A stretch of 64,000 bases of DNA from G942493275 sp942493275 (GTDB taxonomy: Bacteria; Actinomycetota; Coriobacteriia; Anaerosomatales; PHET01). Position 1 is the first letter of the stretch; each line of letters begins with the position of its first letter. The DNA is taken from the NCBI GenBank assembly GCA_942493275.1, contig OW818687.1, positions 248,001 through 312,000 on the forward strand, written 5' to 3'. The notes under the pieces are model-generated. The model was given only the letters and a program-made list of their open reading frames with translations, was not told the DNA's origin and did no database searches. The position numbers and the translations under genes are program-made. Of this stretch, positions 24,972 through 33,059 are shown piece after piece.

Positions 24972-25811
24972 CTACTGGCCCGTCACGCCGTCGAGCGCCT
25001 GCCTGAGGCTCACCTCGGATTGCCCGCCCACCCACCGTGCGATCTCAGTGCCGTCCGCCGAGACGAGCATCATCGTCGGGATGGCATTCACCTGCTGTCG
25101 GCTGGCGAACTCGCTGGCCTCGGGGTCGCTGTTGACGTCGGCGTACACCAGGAAGTCAACGCTGCCCGCATAGTCCCCGTTGAGCCTGTCGACCACAGGC
25201 TTCATCTCGTTGCACGCGGGTCAAGTCGGCGCGCCGAAGTAGTAGAACGTCGGCTTTCCGGCCGACGATGCCGGCCACGCGACGTTCGCCGGCGCCGCTC
25301 CCCCGCTCTGCACGTCCTTGAGCATGTTGCCAGCGGGAATCGCCATCAACGCCGAGACGACAGTTATCGCGACGCCCACCCACAGCAGCGCCTTTGCCGT
25401 CGAACGATTGGTGTCACGCGCGAGGAACCATGCGGCGATGCCGCCGGGCAGACCTATCGTGAGCGGCAGTATCCACATCCAACCTGCGACCTTGCCGCCG
25501 GAGCGCTCGGTGTCGAGCAGCGACCCCGACGTGTCCATCGACATGACCTGGTCCACGGGCGACGGCACCGTCGGCGGCATCTGAACTGCGGGCGACCCCG
25601 AGTATGGCTCCGACGCGACGGTCGCGGCCGCCCACGTCATGACTTCGCCGTCGAAGACGAGCGGTACCTCGTGGTTGTGGATCTCGACGTATCGCGCCAG
25701 GAAGCGCGCGGCGTCACCTTCGTCAAAGCCGGCGATCATATCCGGCGTGACCTTCCCGCGCTGCGAGAGCAACTGCGAGATGTGCTCGTCAATACGCGCC
25801 GAGTACTCCAT
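24972..25811 (-). CDS. Membrane thioredoxin-like protein with in-frame UGA, probable selenoprotein (UxxC)
   Basis: One frame of 279 residues interrupted only by TGA at 25221-25223 (codon 197). Residues 1-60 match the N-terminal domain of the protein at 22489-23190. Two membrane segments follow (WMWILPLTIGLPGGIAAWFL; ALLWVGVAITVVSALMAIP). Then comes a thioredoxin fold with TFYYFGAPT-UGA-PACNEM, LVYADVNSD and the cis-proline segment NAIPTMML. The UGA stands exactly where thioredoxins have the first cysteine of CxxC, giving U-P-A-C (Sec197, Cys200). A SECIS-like hairpin follows. Read as two genes, the upstream part would end at the active-site strand and the rest would lack a catalytic residue. 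A nonsense mutation is the alternative. Selenocysteine machinery would have to lie elsewhere in the genome. Confidence 0.85.
25184..25200 (-). promoter_or_regulatory. SECIS-like hairpin downstream of the UGA
   Basis: Starting 21 bases after the UGA the RNA reads GCCUGU-GGUCG-ACAGGC, a perfect six-pair stem with a GGUC loop. Bacterial SECIS elements recognised by SelB have a short stem with a G-containing apical loop placed about 16-37 bases after the UGA; E. coli fdhF has GGUC in its loop. The loop here begins 27 bases after the UGA, within that range. Confidence 0.75.
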
Positions 25812-25968
25812 TGCGTGTGCGACCCTTCGGTTTGTCCGTCAACCGAGGATATCGGCACAATCAGGCCTGAACTTAGATATGCGTCAGGTCAGTGCCGCGA
25901 AGATGCGGTCACCTACGACGAGGTTTTCGGGAATCATTGCGCAGGGCTCGCCATTTACAGGAGGACAC

Positions 25969-27468
25969 ATGGGCTACGTCATCGCGTTCGACCAGGGAAC
26001 CACCTCGACACGCGCAATCGTCTTTGACGACCGAGGCAACAGGGTCGCCATCGCACAGGTGCCGCTCGAGCAGCACTTCCCCCAGCCGGGCTGGGTCGAG
26101 CACGATGCCGAGACGATCTGGACAAACCAGCGCGACGCAGCTCGCGAGGCGCTCGCGACATCAGGCGTCCCTGTGGATCAGATCGCCGCGATCGGCATCA
26201 CCAACCAACGCGAAACCACCGTCGTGTGGGACCGCGCCACCGGTCGGCCGGTCCACCGCGCGATCGTGTGGCAGGACCGCCGGACGGCCCCGGTCTGCGA
26301 CGCGCTCGTGCGCGCCGGAGCCGAGCCGATGGTGAGGGAGAAGACGGGGCTGTCGATCGACCCGTACTTCTCGGCCACGAAGATCGGGTGGATTCTCGAC
26401 CACGTTGAAGGCGCCAGGCTGCGTGCGGAACGCGGAGAGCTCGCCTTTGGCACCATCGACTCGTGGCTGGCGTGGAACGCGAGTGGCGGAACTCTTCACG
26501 TGACCGACGTGACCAACGCGAGCCGCACGTTGCTGTTCGACATCGATCGCGGCGCGTGGGACGCCGAGCTGTGCGAGCTCTTCGGAGTCCCGAGCTCTAT
26601 GCTGCCGACCGTGGCGCCCTCGTCAGGCGTGGTCGGGATGACCGCGTCCGACCTTCTCGGCGCGCCGATCCCGATCGCCTCGCTCGTGGGCGACCAGCAG
26701 GCATCGCTCACCGGCAACGGCGGGTTCTCGGCAGGAGACGCGAAGGTCACCTTCGGCACCGGAATCTTCGCGCTGATGCACACGGGCACCGACCGACCCC
26801 ACTCAACGTCGCTTGCTGTCACGCTCGCCGCGCAGACCTCGGACAGACTCGAGTACGCGCTCGAGGGCTCCATCTTCATGGGCGGCGCGGTGGTGCAGTG
26901 GATCGTCGAGGGCCTGAAGCTGGCCGAGAGCCCCGCTGCGGCACAGGCCCTCGCCGAGAGCGTGCCCGACAGCGCAGGCGTCGTGCTCGTTCCGGCGCTG
27001 ACCGGGATGGGCGCGCCTGAGTGGGACCCGTACGCGCGAGGCGCGATCTTCGGTCTCACCCGCGGCGCGACAGACGCTCACGTCGCGCGGGCAGCGATGG
27101 AGTCGATTCCGCTGCAGGTGGGAGACCTCGCCGCGGCGATGGTGGCCGACTCGGGCCACAGCCTGGAGTCGCTGCGCGCCGACGGCGGAGTCACGGTGAA
27201 CGGACTCGTGATGCAGGTGCTGGCCGACGTGCTCGGCACCGACGTGGACGTGGCCGCCGTCGCGGAGTCGACCGCGTTGGGTGCGGCGTATCTCGCAGGA
27301 CTGGCGACCGGCGTATGGTCGGGGCCTGAGGATCTCGAGGTGCTGCGGGCGGTCCGTACGACCTATCACCCGGACCCGGAGTCGGTCTCGCGGATCGCGG
27401 ACCTCAAGTTCATGTGGGCCGAGGCCGTCAGGCGCTCCCTGCGGTGGGAGCGCCCTGACGACGAATAG
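25969..27468 (+). CDS. glpK: Glycerol kinase
   Basis: 499 residues, the expected length. FGGY-family motifs are IAFDQGTTSTRAIVFD at the N-terminus, GITNQRETTVVWD, the substrate segment DSWLAWNASGGTLHVTDVTNASRT, TFGTGIFALM and GAPEWDPYARGAIFGLTRG. It phosphorylates glycerol to glycerol 3-phosphate. AGGAGG precedes ATG 25969. No glpF or glpD is adjacent, so glycerol uptake and oxidation are encoded elsewhere. Confidence 0.96.
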   Translation: MGYVIAFDQGTTSTRAIVFDDRGNRVAIAQVPLEQHFPQPGWVEHDAETIWTNQRDAAREALATSGVPVDQIAAIGITNQRETTVVWDRATGRPVHRAIVWQDRRTAPVCDALVRAGAEPMVREKTGLSIDPYFSATKIGWILDHVEGARLRAERGELAFGTIDSWLAWNASGGTLHVTDVTNASRTLLFDIDRGAWDAELCELFGVPSSMLPTVAPSSGVVGMTASDLLGAPIPIASLVGDQQASLTGNGGFSAGDAKVTFGTGIFALMHTGTDRPHSTSLAVTLAAQTSDRLEYALEGSIFMGGAVVQWIVEGLKLAESPAAAQALAESVPDSAGVVLVPALTGMGAPEWDPYARGAIFGLTRGATDAHVARAAMESIPLQVGDLAAAMVADSGHSLESLRADGGVTVNGLVMQVLADVLGTDVDVAAVAESTALGAAYLAGLATGVWSGPEDLEVLRAVRTTYHPDPESVSRIADLKFMWAEAVRRSLRWERPDDE

Positions 27469-27486
27469 GCTCGGGAATCTGAGGTA

Positions 27487-28785
27487 CTAGCCGCGGTTCT
27501 TCTGCGAGGCCTTCGCCGCAGCGTTGCTCGCTGCGGAGTTGGTGTGCTGGCGGCTCGCCCGACCGCTTCCGCCGCGTCGGCCCGCGCGCTGCCTGCGGCC
27601 CGCGACGTGCTGCTGCTGCTTGGGCTGAGGGCCGATGGGCCTGTCGGGAGCCGGGACCACACGATCGGCCGTGTACTTGAACCCGTCGACGTCCTTGCAA
27701 GTGACGAGCGCTCCCAGCACCTTCTCGATGTCCTTGAGCACGTCGAGCTCTTCGGGATCGAGGAAGCTCACGGCCGAGCCGCTCGCGCCTGCGCGGGCGG
27801 TCCTGCCGATGCGGTGCACGTAGTCCTCGGCGGTGTTGGGCATGTCGTAGTTCACGACGTGGCTGACGTCATCGACGTCGATACCGCGCGCGACAACGTC
27901 GGTTGCGACGAGGACGGGGCTCTTGCCGCGCTTGAACGCATCGAGCGCCGCCTGACGCTGGCTCTGCGAGCGGTTGCCGTGAATCGCCTCGGCACGGATG
28001 CCGGACTTGGTCAGCTGCTTGGCGACGCGGTCCGCGCGGTGCTTGGTCCTGGTGAAGACGATCGTCCTCGAGTAGTCGCCGCCGGCGAGGAGCTCGAGCA
28101 GCAGGTCGGTCTTCTGGTGACGGGCGACCGGGTAGATGGTCTGATCGATGCGCTCGACCGGCGTGGTCGCGCGAGCGACCTCAACGCGAACCGGGTCGGT
28201 GAGGATCGAGTCGACGATCTCGGTGACGCGAGGGTCCATGGTCGCCGAGAACAGCAGATTCTGCCGCTGCGGCGGAACGAGCGAGATGATGCGGCGGACG
28301 TCGGGCCAGAAGCCCATATCGAGCATGCGGTCCGCCTCGTCGAGGACGAGCGTCTCTACCTTGCGAAGGTCGACTACGCCTCGACCGTGAAGGTCGAGGA
28401 GGCGGCCCGGGCAGGCGATGAGGATGTCGACGCCGCGCTTGATGCGCGATATCTGCGGCTGGATGCCGACTCCGCCGAATACGACGGCCGCACGGTGGTT
28501 GGTGCCGCGGGACGCGCCATGGACGACGTCTGAGATCTGGAGGGCGAGCTCACGCGTCGGGGTCACGATCAGGGTCTTGATGCCGCGCTTGGTGGGCGTG
28601 CGCTGAAGCACGGGCAGCACGAATGCGGCGGTCTTGCCGGTTCCAGTCTGGGCGATACCTACGACGTCCCTACCTTCGAGGACGTACGGGATGGCCTGGG
28701 ACTGGATGGGCGTGGGGTCGTTGTAGCCAAGGGCCGTAACTCCCTTGAGGAGATGCGGCTCGAGGCCAAGCGATGCGAAGGGCAT
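27487..28785 (-). CDS. DEAD-box ATP-dependent RNA helicase (RhlE-like)
   Basis: 432 residues with all core motifs in order: Q motif (GYNDPTPIQSQAIP), AQTGTGKT, PTRELALQI, VLDEADRMLDMGF, FSATMD, IVFTRTKHRAD, ATDVVARGIDV and HRIGRTARAG. The C-terminal 50 residues are a basic Gln/Arg/Ser-rich tail for RNA contact, as in RhlE-type enzymes. It starts at ATG 28785 with CGGAG upstream. RhlE/CsdA-like helicases act in ribosome assembly and RNA decay, often in the cold. Monocistronic and convergent with glpK. Confidence 0.94.
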   Translation of the reverse strand: MPFASLGLEPHLLKGVTALGYNDPTPIQSQAIPYVLEGRDVVGIAQTGTGKTAAFVLPVLQRTPTKRGIKTLIVTPTRELALQISDVVHGASRGTNHRAAVVFGGVGIQPQISRIKRGVDILIACPGRLLDLHGRGVVDLRKVETLVLDEADRMLDMGFWPDVRRIISLVPPQRQNLLFSATMDPRVTEIVDSILTDPVRVEVARATTPVERIDQTIYPVARHQKTDLLLELLAGGDYSRTIVFTRTKHRADRVAKQLTKSGIRAEAIHGNRSQSQRQAALDAFKRGKSPVLVATDVVARGIDVDDVSHVVNYDMPNTAEDYVHRIGRTARAGASGSAVSFLDPEELDVLKDIEKVLGALVTCKDVDGFKYTADRVVPAPDRPIGPQPKQQQHVAGRRQRAGRRGGSGRASRQHTNSAASNAAAKASQKNRG

Positions 28786-28924
28786 GTTACTCCGGTTTCT
28801 CCGCGCGAATGCGCGAACGATGCAGACGCAGCTGCATCGATACCGACAGCTGCATCGGGCAGCATCGGAGGGCAACCGGGTCTTAAGGGCTCGGGCAGTA
28901 TAGCAGGTACGGTGCCGAGTGGCG

Positions 28925-30478
28925 TTAGCCGAGCTTGCGGGCGAGGATCTCGTTGACCACCTTCGGGTTGCCCTGGCCGCCCATCTCGCGCATGACCTGG
29001 CCCACAAAGAAGCCGATCAGGCCGGTCTTCCCGCCCCGATACTGCTCGACCTTGTCCGGATTGTCCGCGATGACACGGTCGATGACCGCTTCGATAGCAC
29101 CGGTGTCAGAGACCTGCTTCATTCCCTTGAGCTCGACGATCGCGCCGGGCGCGTCACCGGTCGCGGCCATCTCGGCGAAGACGTCCTTGGCCTGCTTGCT
29201 CGAGATGGTGTCACTCTCCACGAGTTCCACGAGCTCCACGATCATCGCCGGAACGATCTTGGACTCGACAACGCCGAGACCCTCCGCGTTGAGGTGGGCC
29301 GAGAAGTCGTTGAGCATCACGTTACTGATGGCTTTCGCCCGTCCGACCCCACCGATCGTCACCGCGGTCTCGAAGAACGCTGCCAGCTCAAGGTCTCCGG
29401 TCAGCACGGCCGTATCGTGCGCGGGCAGACCGTAGTCGGCCATGAAGCGTGCGCGCATCGCAGCGGGCAGCTCGGGCAGCCGATCGCGAATCTCGGCGAT
29501 GAACTCCTCGGAGAACTCGAAGGGAACCATATCCGGCTCCGGGAAGTACCGGTAGTCGTGCGCCTCTTCCTTGCTCCTGAGCGCGCTCGTCCTCTTGGCC
29601 CCGGCGTCCCAGTGACGCGTCTCCTGGACGATGTGGCCGCCAGCCTCGATGGCCTCTACCTGGCGAATGATCTCGTGGGCGACGCCATCGTGCAGCGACT
29701 TGAAGGAGTTCATGTTCTTGATCTCGGCCTTGGTGCCGAGCTCGGTCTCGCCGCGGCGGCGAACGGAGACGTTCGCGTCCACGCGCATCGAGCCCTCTTC
29801 CATATTGCAGTCCGAGATGCCCAGCGACAGCCAGTACAGACGGAGCTGCTGGGCGAACGCCCGGGCCTCGGCAGGAGTGCGGATGTCGGGCTCCGAGACG
29901 AGCTCGATGAGCGGCGTCCCCGCGCGGTTGAAGTCGACGAGCGAGTGGGTCGCGCCGGCGATGCGTCCTTCCGAGCCGCCCACGTGGATCATCTTGCCCG
30001 TGTCCTCTTCGAGGTGGATGCGGGTGATGCCGATCCTGGCGGCGTAGGTCCCGTCATCCGCAAGCGTCGCATCGGGCGCGTCGACGACGTCGAGCCGCTG
30101 CTTCACCCCGTCGCCCTCGATCTGCACGAGCAGGTGCCCGTCTGCGCAGAACGGCAGGTCGTACTGGGAGATCTGGTAGTCCTTGGGCATGTCGGGATAG
30201 AAGTACTGCTTGCGGTGGAACTGGCTCCAGCGGGCGATCTCGCAGTCGGTGGCGAGACCCGCGAGTAGAGTCGACTCGATGGCGGCGCGGTTCGGCACCG
30301 GCAACGCGCCCGGCAGGCCGAGGCAGACCGGGCAGACGCGCGTGTTGGGCTCCCCGCCGAAGGCCACCGGGCAGCCGCAGAACATCTTGGTGTTGAGCGC
30401 CGTGAGCTCTGTGTGGATCTCGAGTCCGATGACGGCTTCCCAGTCCTCGAGCACCTCGAGCAGACGATCCTTGGCCAC
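28925..30478 (-). CDS. gatB: Asp-tRNA(Asn)/Glu-tRNA(Gln) amidotransferase subunit B
   Basis: 517 residues. GatB phosphorylates and amidates Glu-tRNA(Gln) with ammonia supplied by GatA. Visible are GLEIHTELTALNTKMFCGCP at the N-terminus (metal/active site region), PVCLGLPGALPVPN, PKDYQISQYDLPF, EEDTGKMIH and DFNRAGTPLIE. The YqeY-like helical C-terminal domain ends with the QVMREMGGQGNPK segment. GTG 30478 follows GAGGGGAG. It lies about 6 kb from gatC-gatA rather than in one operon with them. Confidence 0.96.
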   Translation of the reverse strand: MAKDRLLEVLEDWEAVIGLEIHTELTALNTKMFCGCPVAFGGEPNTRVCPVCLGLPGALPVPNRAAIESTLLAGLATDCEIARWSQFHRKQYFYPDMPKDYQISQYDLPFCADGHLLVQIEGDGVKQRLDVVDAPDATLADDGTYAARIGITRIHLEEDTGKMIHVGGSEGRIAGATHSLVDFNRAGTPLIELVSEPDIRTPAEARAFAQQLRLYWLSLGISDCNMEEGSMRVDANVSVRRRGETELGTKAEIKNMNSFKSLHDGVAHEIIRQVEAIEAGGHIVQETRHWDAGAKRTSALRSKEEAHDYRYFPEPDMVPFEFSEEFIAEIRDRLPELPAAMRARFMADYGLPAHDTAVLTGDLELAAFFETAVTIGGVGRAKAISNVMLNDFSAHLNAEGLGVVESKIVPAMIVELVELVESDTISSKQAKDVFAEMAATGDAPGAIVELKGMKQVSDTGAIEAVIDRVIADNPDKVEQYRGGKTGLIGFFVGQVMREMGGQGNPKVVNEILARKLG

Positions 30479-30649
30479 GGAGGCTCCCCTCAGGGTCGGT
30501 TCACGAACACGTACGCGCTTTCGCGCGGATGGGCGATATGGATGCGTATCCGAGGATTCTACCCGAGGAATCCACCGCGCGGGCCGCACGACTGCACGCA
30601 CTGACGGCGTTCTCGGGTAACCTGTACGCAAGAGCCGAGAGGAGTACAG

Positions 30650-31345
30650 GTGGCACAGAGCAAGGCGTCGATGCTTGGCACCAACTGGGAAGTGTTCGTC
30701 GTCCTCGTCACCCTGTTGTCTCTTTTCAACATCATCCTGCGCATCCTGCCTCTCGATATCGAGTCACACAACGTCGTTCTGGCGGTCGACGTATTGCTCA
30801 CGCTCGTGTTCCTCGTCGATTTCGGAGCCCGCCTCCGACGTGCGGAGAACAAGCGGCATTACCTGCTCGGCGCCGGCGGTGTGCTCGACCTTCTCGGGAG
30901 CTTTCCCGCCCCCGGGCTTCGCCTTCTGAGGACGTATCGCTTGGCAGTCACCGTTCGCACCGCGCGCAGCACGGGCGCCCGACCGCTGATCGCTCGCGCA
31001 GACCGGAAGCGCGCGCAAGGCGCTTTGCTCTCCGTGATTCTGATGGTGTTTCTGCTTCTTGAGTTCGCGGGGCTCGCGATTCTGCAGGCCGAACGGACCT
31101 CGGACGCCGCGAACATCCTCACCGCAAGCGACGCGCTGTGGTGGGGCTACGTGAGCATCACCACCGTCGGCTATGGCGACCGCTTCCCCGTGACCGACCT
31201 GGGTCGCGGCATCGGCGCCATCCTGCTCACAGTCGGCGTGGCGCTCTTCGCCTCATTCACCGCCTACATCAGCGACCTGGTGCTCGGTCGTCGCGACCGC
31301 GTGTTCTACCGGCCGGAGCCGGAGACCAGCGAGTCCGATTCGTAG
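30650..31345 (+). CDS. Potassium-channel-like ion transport protein
   Basis: 231 residues of the voltage-gated-like cation channel superfamily. Several membrane segments come first, with a moderately basic S4-like stretch (RLLRTYRLAVTVRTARSTGARP). Then come the pore helix and the selectivity filter TTVGYGDRFPVT near residue 180, followed by the last membrane helix. No RCK/TrkA-N domain follows, so gating is not by a cytoplasmic NAD domain. GTG 30650 follows GAGAGGAG. Confidence 0.88.
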   Translation: MAQSKASMLGTNWEVFVVLVTLLSLFNIILRILPLDIESHNVVLAVDVLLTLVFLVDFGARLRRAENKRHYLLGAGGVLDLLGSFPAPGLRLLRTYRLAVTVRTARSTGARPLIARADRKRAQGALLSVILMVFLLLEFAGLAILQAERTSDAANILTASDALWWGYVSITTVGYGDRFPVTDLGRGIGAILLTVGVALFASFTAYISDLVLGRRDRVFYRPEPETSESDS

Positions 31346-31367
31346 AGCCGAGTGGTCCTGCGCAGGC

Positions 31368-32891
31368 TTACGGCTTCACCACTATCGCGATGACCGGGAA
31401 GCGGTAGTACCACTCCGTGCCGGCCGCCGGATACTGACCCACGACGTTTCCGGGAGTCTGACCGATCACCGGAACCTCGATCACGACGGGCCGGAACCCT
31501 GCCTTGTTGATTGCCGCTGTCGTTTCGGCTGAGGCGAGACCGGTGAGGTCCGGGACGGTGAGGGTCTCGGTCGCACCGCGAGACACCAGCATGCCCACCG
31601 TCGCGCCCTTCACCGTGCGCGACCCGGCCAACGGCATCTGGATGATGACCTGGTCCTTGGGCACCGTTCGATGTGAGACCACGGTGAACTTCGAGACCAG
31701 ACCGCGTGCCTTCAGTTCCTTGTCGGCGGCCGACCGCTTGAACCCGACCACGTTAGGGACGACCACGGAGGTCGCGCTCGGCGCATCCGCGACCACGTAG
31801 AGCACGCGGTCATTGAGGGCCGCCGCGGCACCGGGAGTCGGAGACTGCGCGATGACCGTGCCCGCGGTCTTGCTGGGGTCGATGCTGCGGTAGTTCTCGG
31901 GGATGAGACCAAGCGATGTGAGCAGCTGATCGGCGTCTTTGGTGTTCATGCCGTCGAGCTTGGGCACCGTGATGGTCGTAGGACGGGGGCCAGTGGATAC
32001 AGCCAATGCGACAGCGGAACCCGGCGGCATCTCGACTCCGGCAGAGGGCAGCTGGCTGATCACGAATCCGGGGACGGCGGTGGTGTCGTACGACTCCACG
32101 ACGACAGCCCTGAGACCCGCCTTAGCGAGCTCCTCCTCTGCCTCCTCCTGCTTCTTGGCCGATACGTCGGGGACCTTGGTGGTCACCGGCTCGGCGGCCA
32201 AGACGATCGATATCACCGAATCCGGGCGCACCTGCGCGCCGCCGGCGGGCTTCTGCTCAATGACGGTGCCGGGCGCGGCCGTGTCGGTCGCCACCTCGGT
32301 GACCTCCCCCAGGCCCAGACCCGACTCGCAGATCGCGAGAACCGCCTCGGCCGAGGGCTTGCCGGTCACGTCGGGCACTGCAATGGCGCGGAGGTCGACC
32401 CACCACCAGACGGCGATGGCGACTGTCGCGAGCACGGCTACCGCGGTAAGCGTCCACCAGATCCAGGTCTTGTCGCGCTCTTCGGGACCGAAGTCCATCA
32501 GCGACGCGTTCGCGGTGTCCACCGGGGGCATCCCGCCCAGTGCGGCGTTGGCAGCGAGTTCTTCTGCCGAGAGGGGCTCAAGCTCCGACTCGCCAGGGAG
32601 GGGCTCAGCCTCGACCGCCCACCACGAGTCGGGTGCGGGACCCACTTCGAGAGCGTAGGGCTCGGACTCGGCGACCTCGTCGGCCCAGGGCTCGGGCTCA
32701 GGCTCGGCGACCTCGTCGGTCGAGGGCTCGGGCTCAGGCTCGGCGACCTCGTCGGTCGAGGGCTCGGGCGCGGCCTCTTCCAGCGGCGCCTCATCAAGCT
32801 CCAGCTCGTCGGCGTCCGCGACCTCAGGGGCCTCCTCGGCCTCCTCGGCCTCCAGGCCCTCCTCGATCTCGCGGATATCGTCGTCGGTCAT
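31368..32891 (-). CDS. Membrane-anchored protein with five PASTA domains
   Basis: 507 residues. Residues 1-95 are very acidic and partly made of a 12-residue repeat (STDEVAEPEPEP and variants). One membrane helix (WIWWTLTAVAVLATVAIAVWWWV) follows near residue 150. Five PASTA domains make up the rest, each opening with a segment like VPDVTGKPSAEAV, VPDVSAKKQEEAE, VPKLDGMNTKDAD, VPNVVGFKRSAAD or VPDLTGLASAETT. PASTA domains bind muropeptides or wall polymer. There is no kinase or transpeptidase domain, so this is not PknB or a PBP; it may be a wall sensor or anchor. ATG 32891 follows GGGGGAG. Confidence 0.87.
   Translation of the reverse strand: MTDDDIREIEEGLEAEEAEEAPEVADADELELDEAPLEEAAPEPSTDEVAEPEPEPSTDEVAEPEPEPWADEVAESEPYALEVGPAPDSWWAVEAEPLPGESELEPLSAEELAANAALGGMPPVDTANASLMDFGPEERDKTWIWWTLTAVAVLATVAIAVWWWVDLRAIAVPDVTGKPSAEAVLAICESGLGLGEVTEVATDTAAPGTVIEQKPAGGAQVRPDSVISIVLAAEPVTTKVPDVSAKKQEEAEEELAKAGLRAVVVESYDTTAVPGFVISQLPSAGVEMPPGSAVALAVSTGPRPTTITVPKLDGMNTKDADQLLTSLGLIPENYRSIDPSKTAGTVIAQSPTPGAAAALNDRVLYVVADAPSATSVVVPNVVGFKRSAADKELKARGLVSKFTVVSHRTVPKDQVIIQMPLAGSRTVKGATVGMLVSRGATETLTVPDLTGLASAETTAAINKAGFRPVVIEVPVIGQTPGNVVGQYPAAGTEWYYRFPVIAIVVKP
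32665..32772. repeat. Three tandem 36-bp units encoding the acidic repeat
   Basis: Copies lie at 32665-32700, 32701-32736 and 32737-32772. The last two differ mainly at their final bases and the first carries a few more changes. They encode twelve-residue units of the type STDEVAEPEPEP in the PASTA protein's cytoplasmic tail. Near-identity of the copies suggests recent slippage, so copy number may vary between strains. Confidence 0.75.
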
Positions 32892-32993
32892 CGACGGACT
32901 CCCCCTTTGGCACCCGTTATCTTCTCTCGGGATTCTACTCGATGGTGCCCGTTCTCGTGCGCGGCTCCACAACCACTCCACGAGACGGTCGTT

Positions 32994-33021
32994 CTATACA
33001 ATCGGCGGCCGTCACTATACA
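32994..33021 (+). promoter_or_regulatory. Direct repeat CTATACA before rocD
   Basis: CTATACA occurs at 32994-33000 and again at 33015-33021, 21 bases apart (two helical turns), 40-66 bases before the rocD start. Each copy also contains a -10-like TATACA. It may be a repeated operator or two alternative -10 elements; no clear -35 is seen. Confidence 0.35.
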
Positions 33022-33059
33022 TTTCTCACAGGAGCGCCCGACGCAAAGAAGGAGAACAG

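Noticed and set aside
24972..25205. A separate 77-residue thioredoxin-like gene starting at ATG 25205.
   Set aside because: It would start after the active-site strand and lack the catalytic residue. There is no ribosome site, and the same frame continues upstream through the TGA into a matching half domain.
24972..25811. Pseudogene made by a nonsense mutation.
   Set aside because: No other lesion exists in the frame, the TGA is exactly at a redox cysteine, and a SECIS-like hairpin follows. It stays possible until the selenocysteine genes are found.
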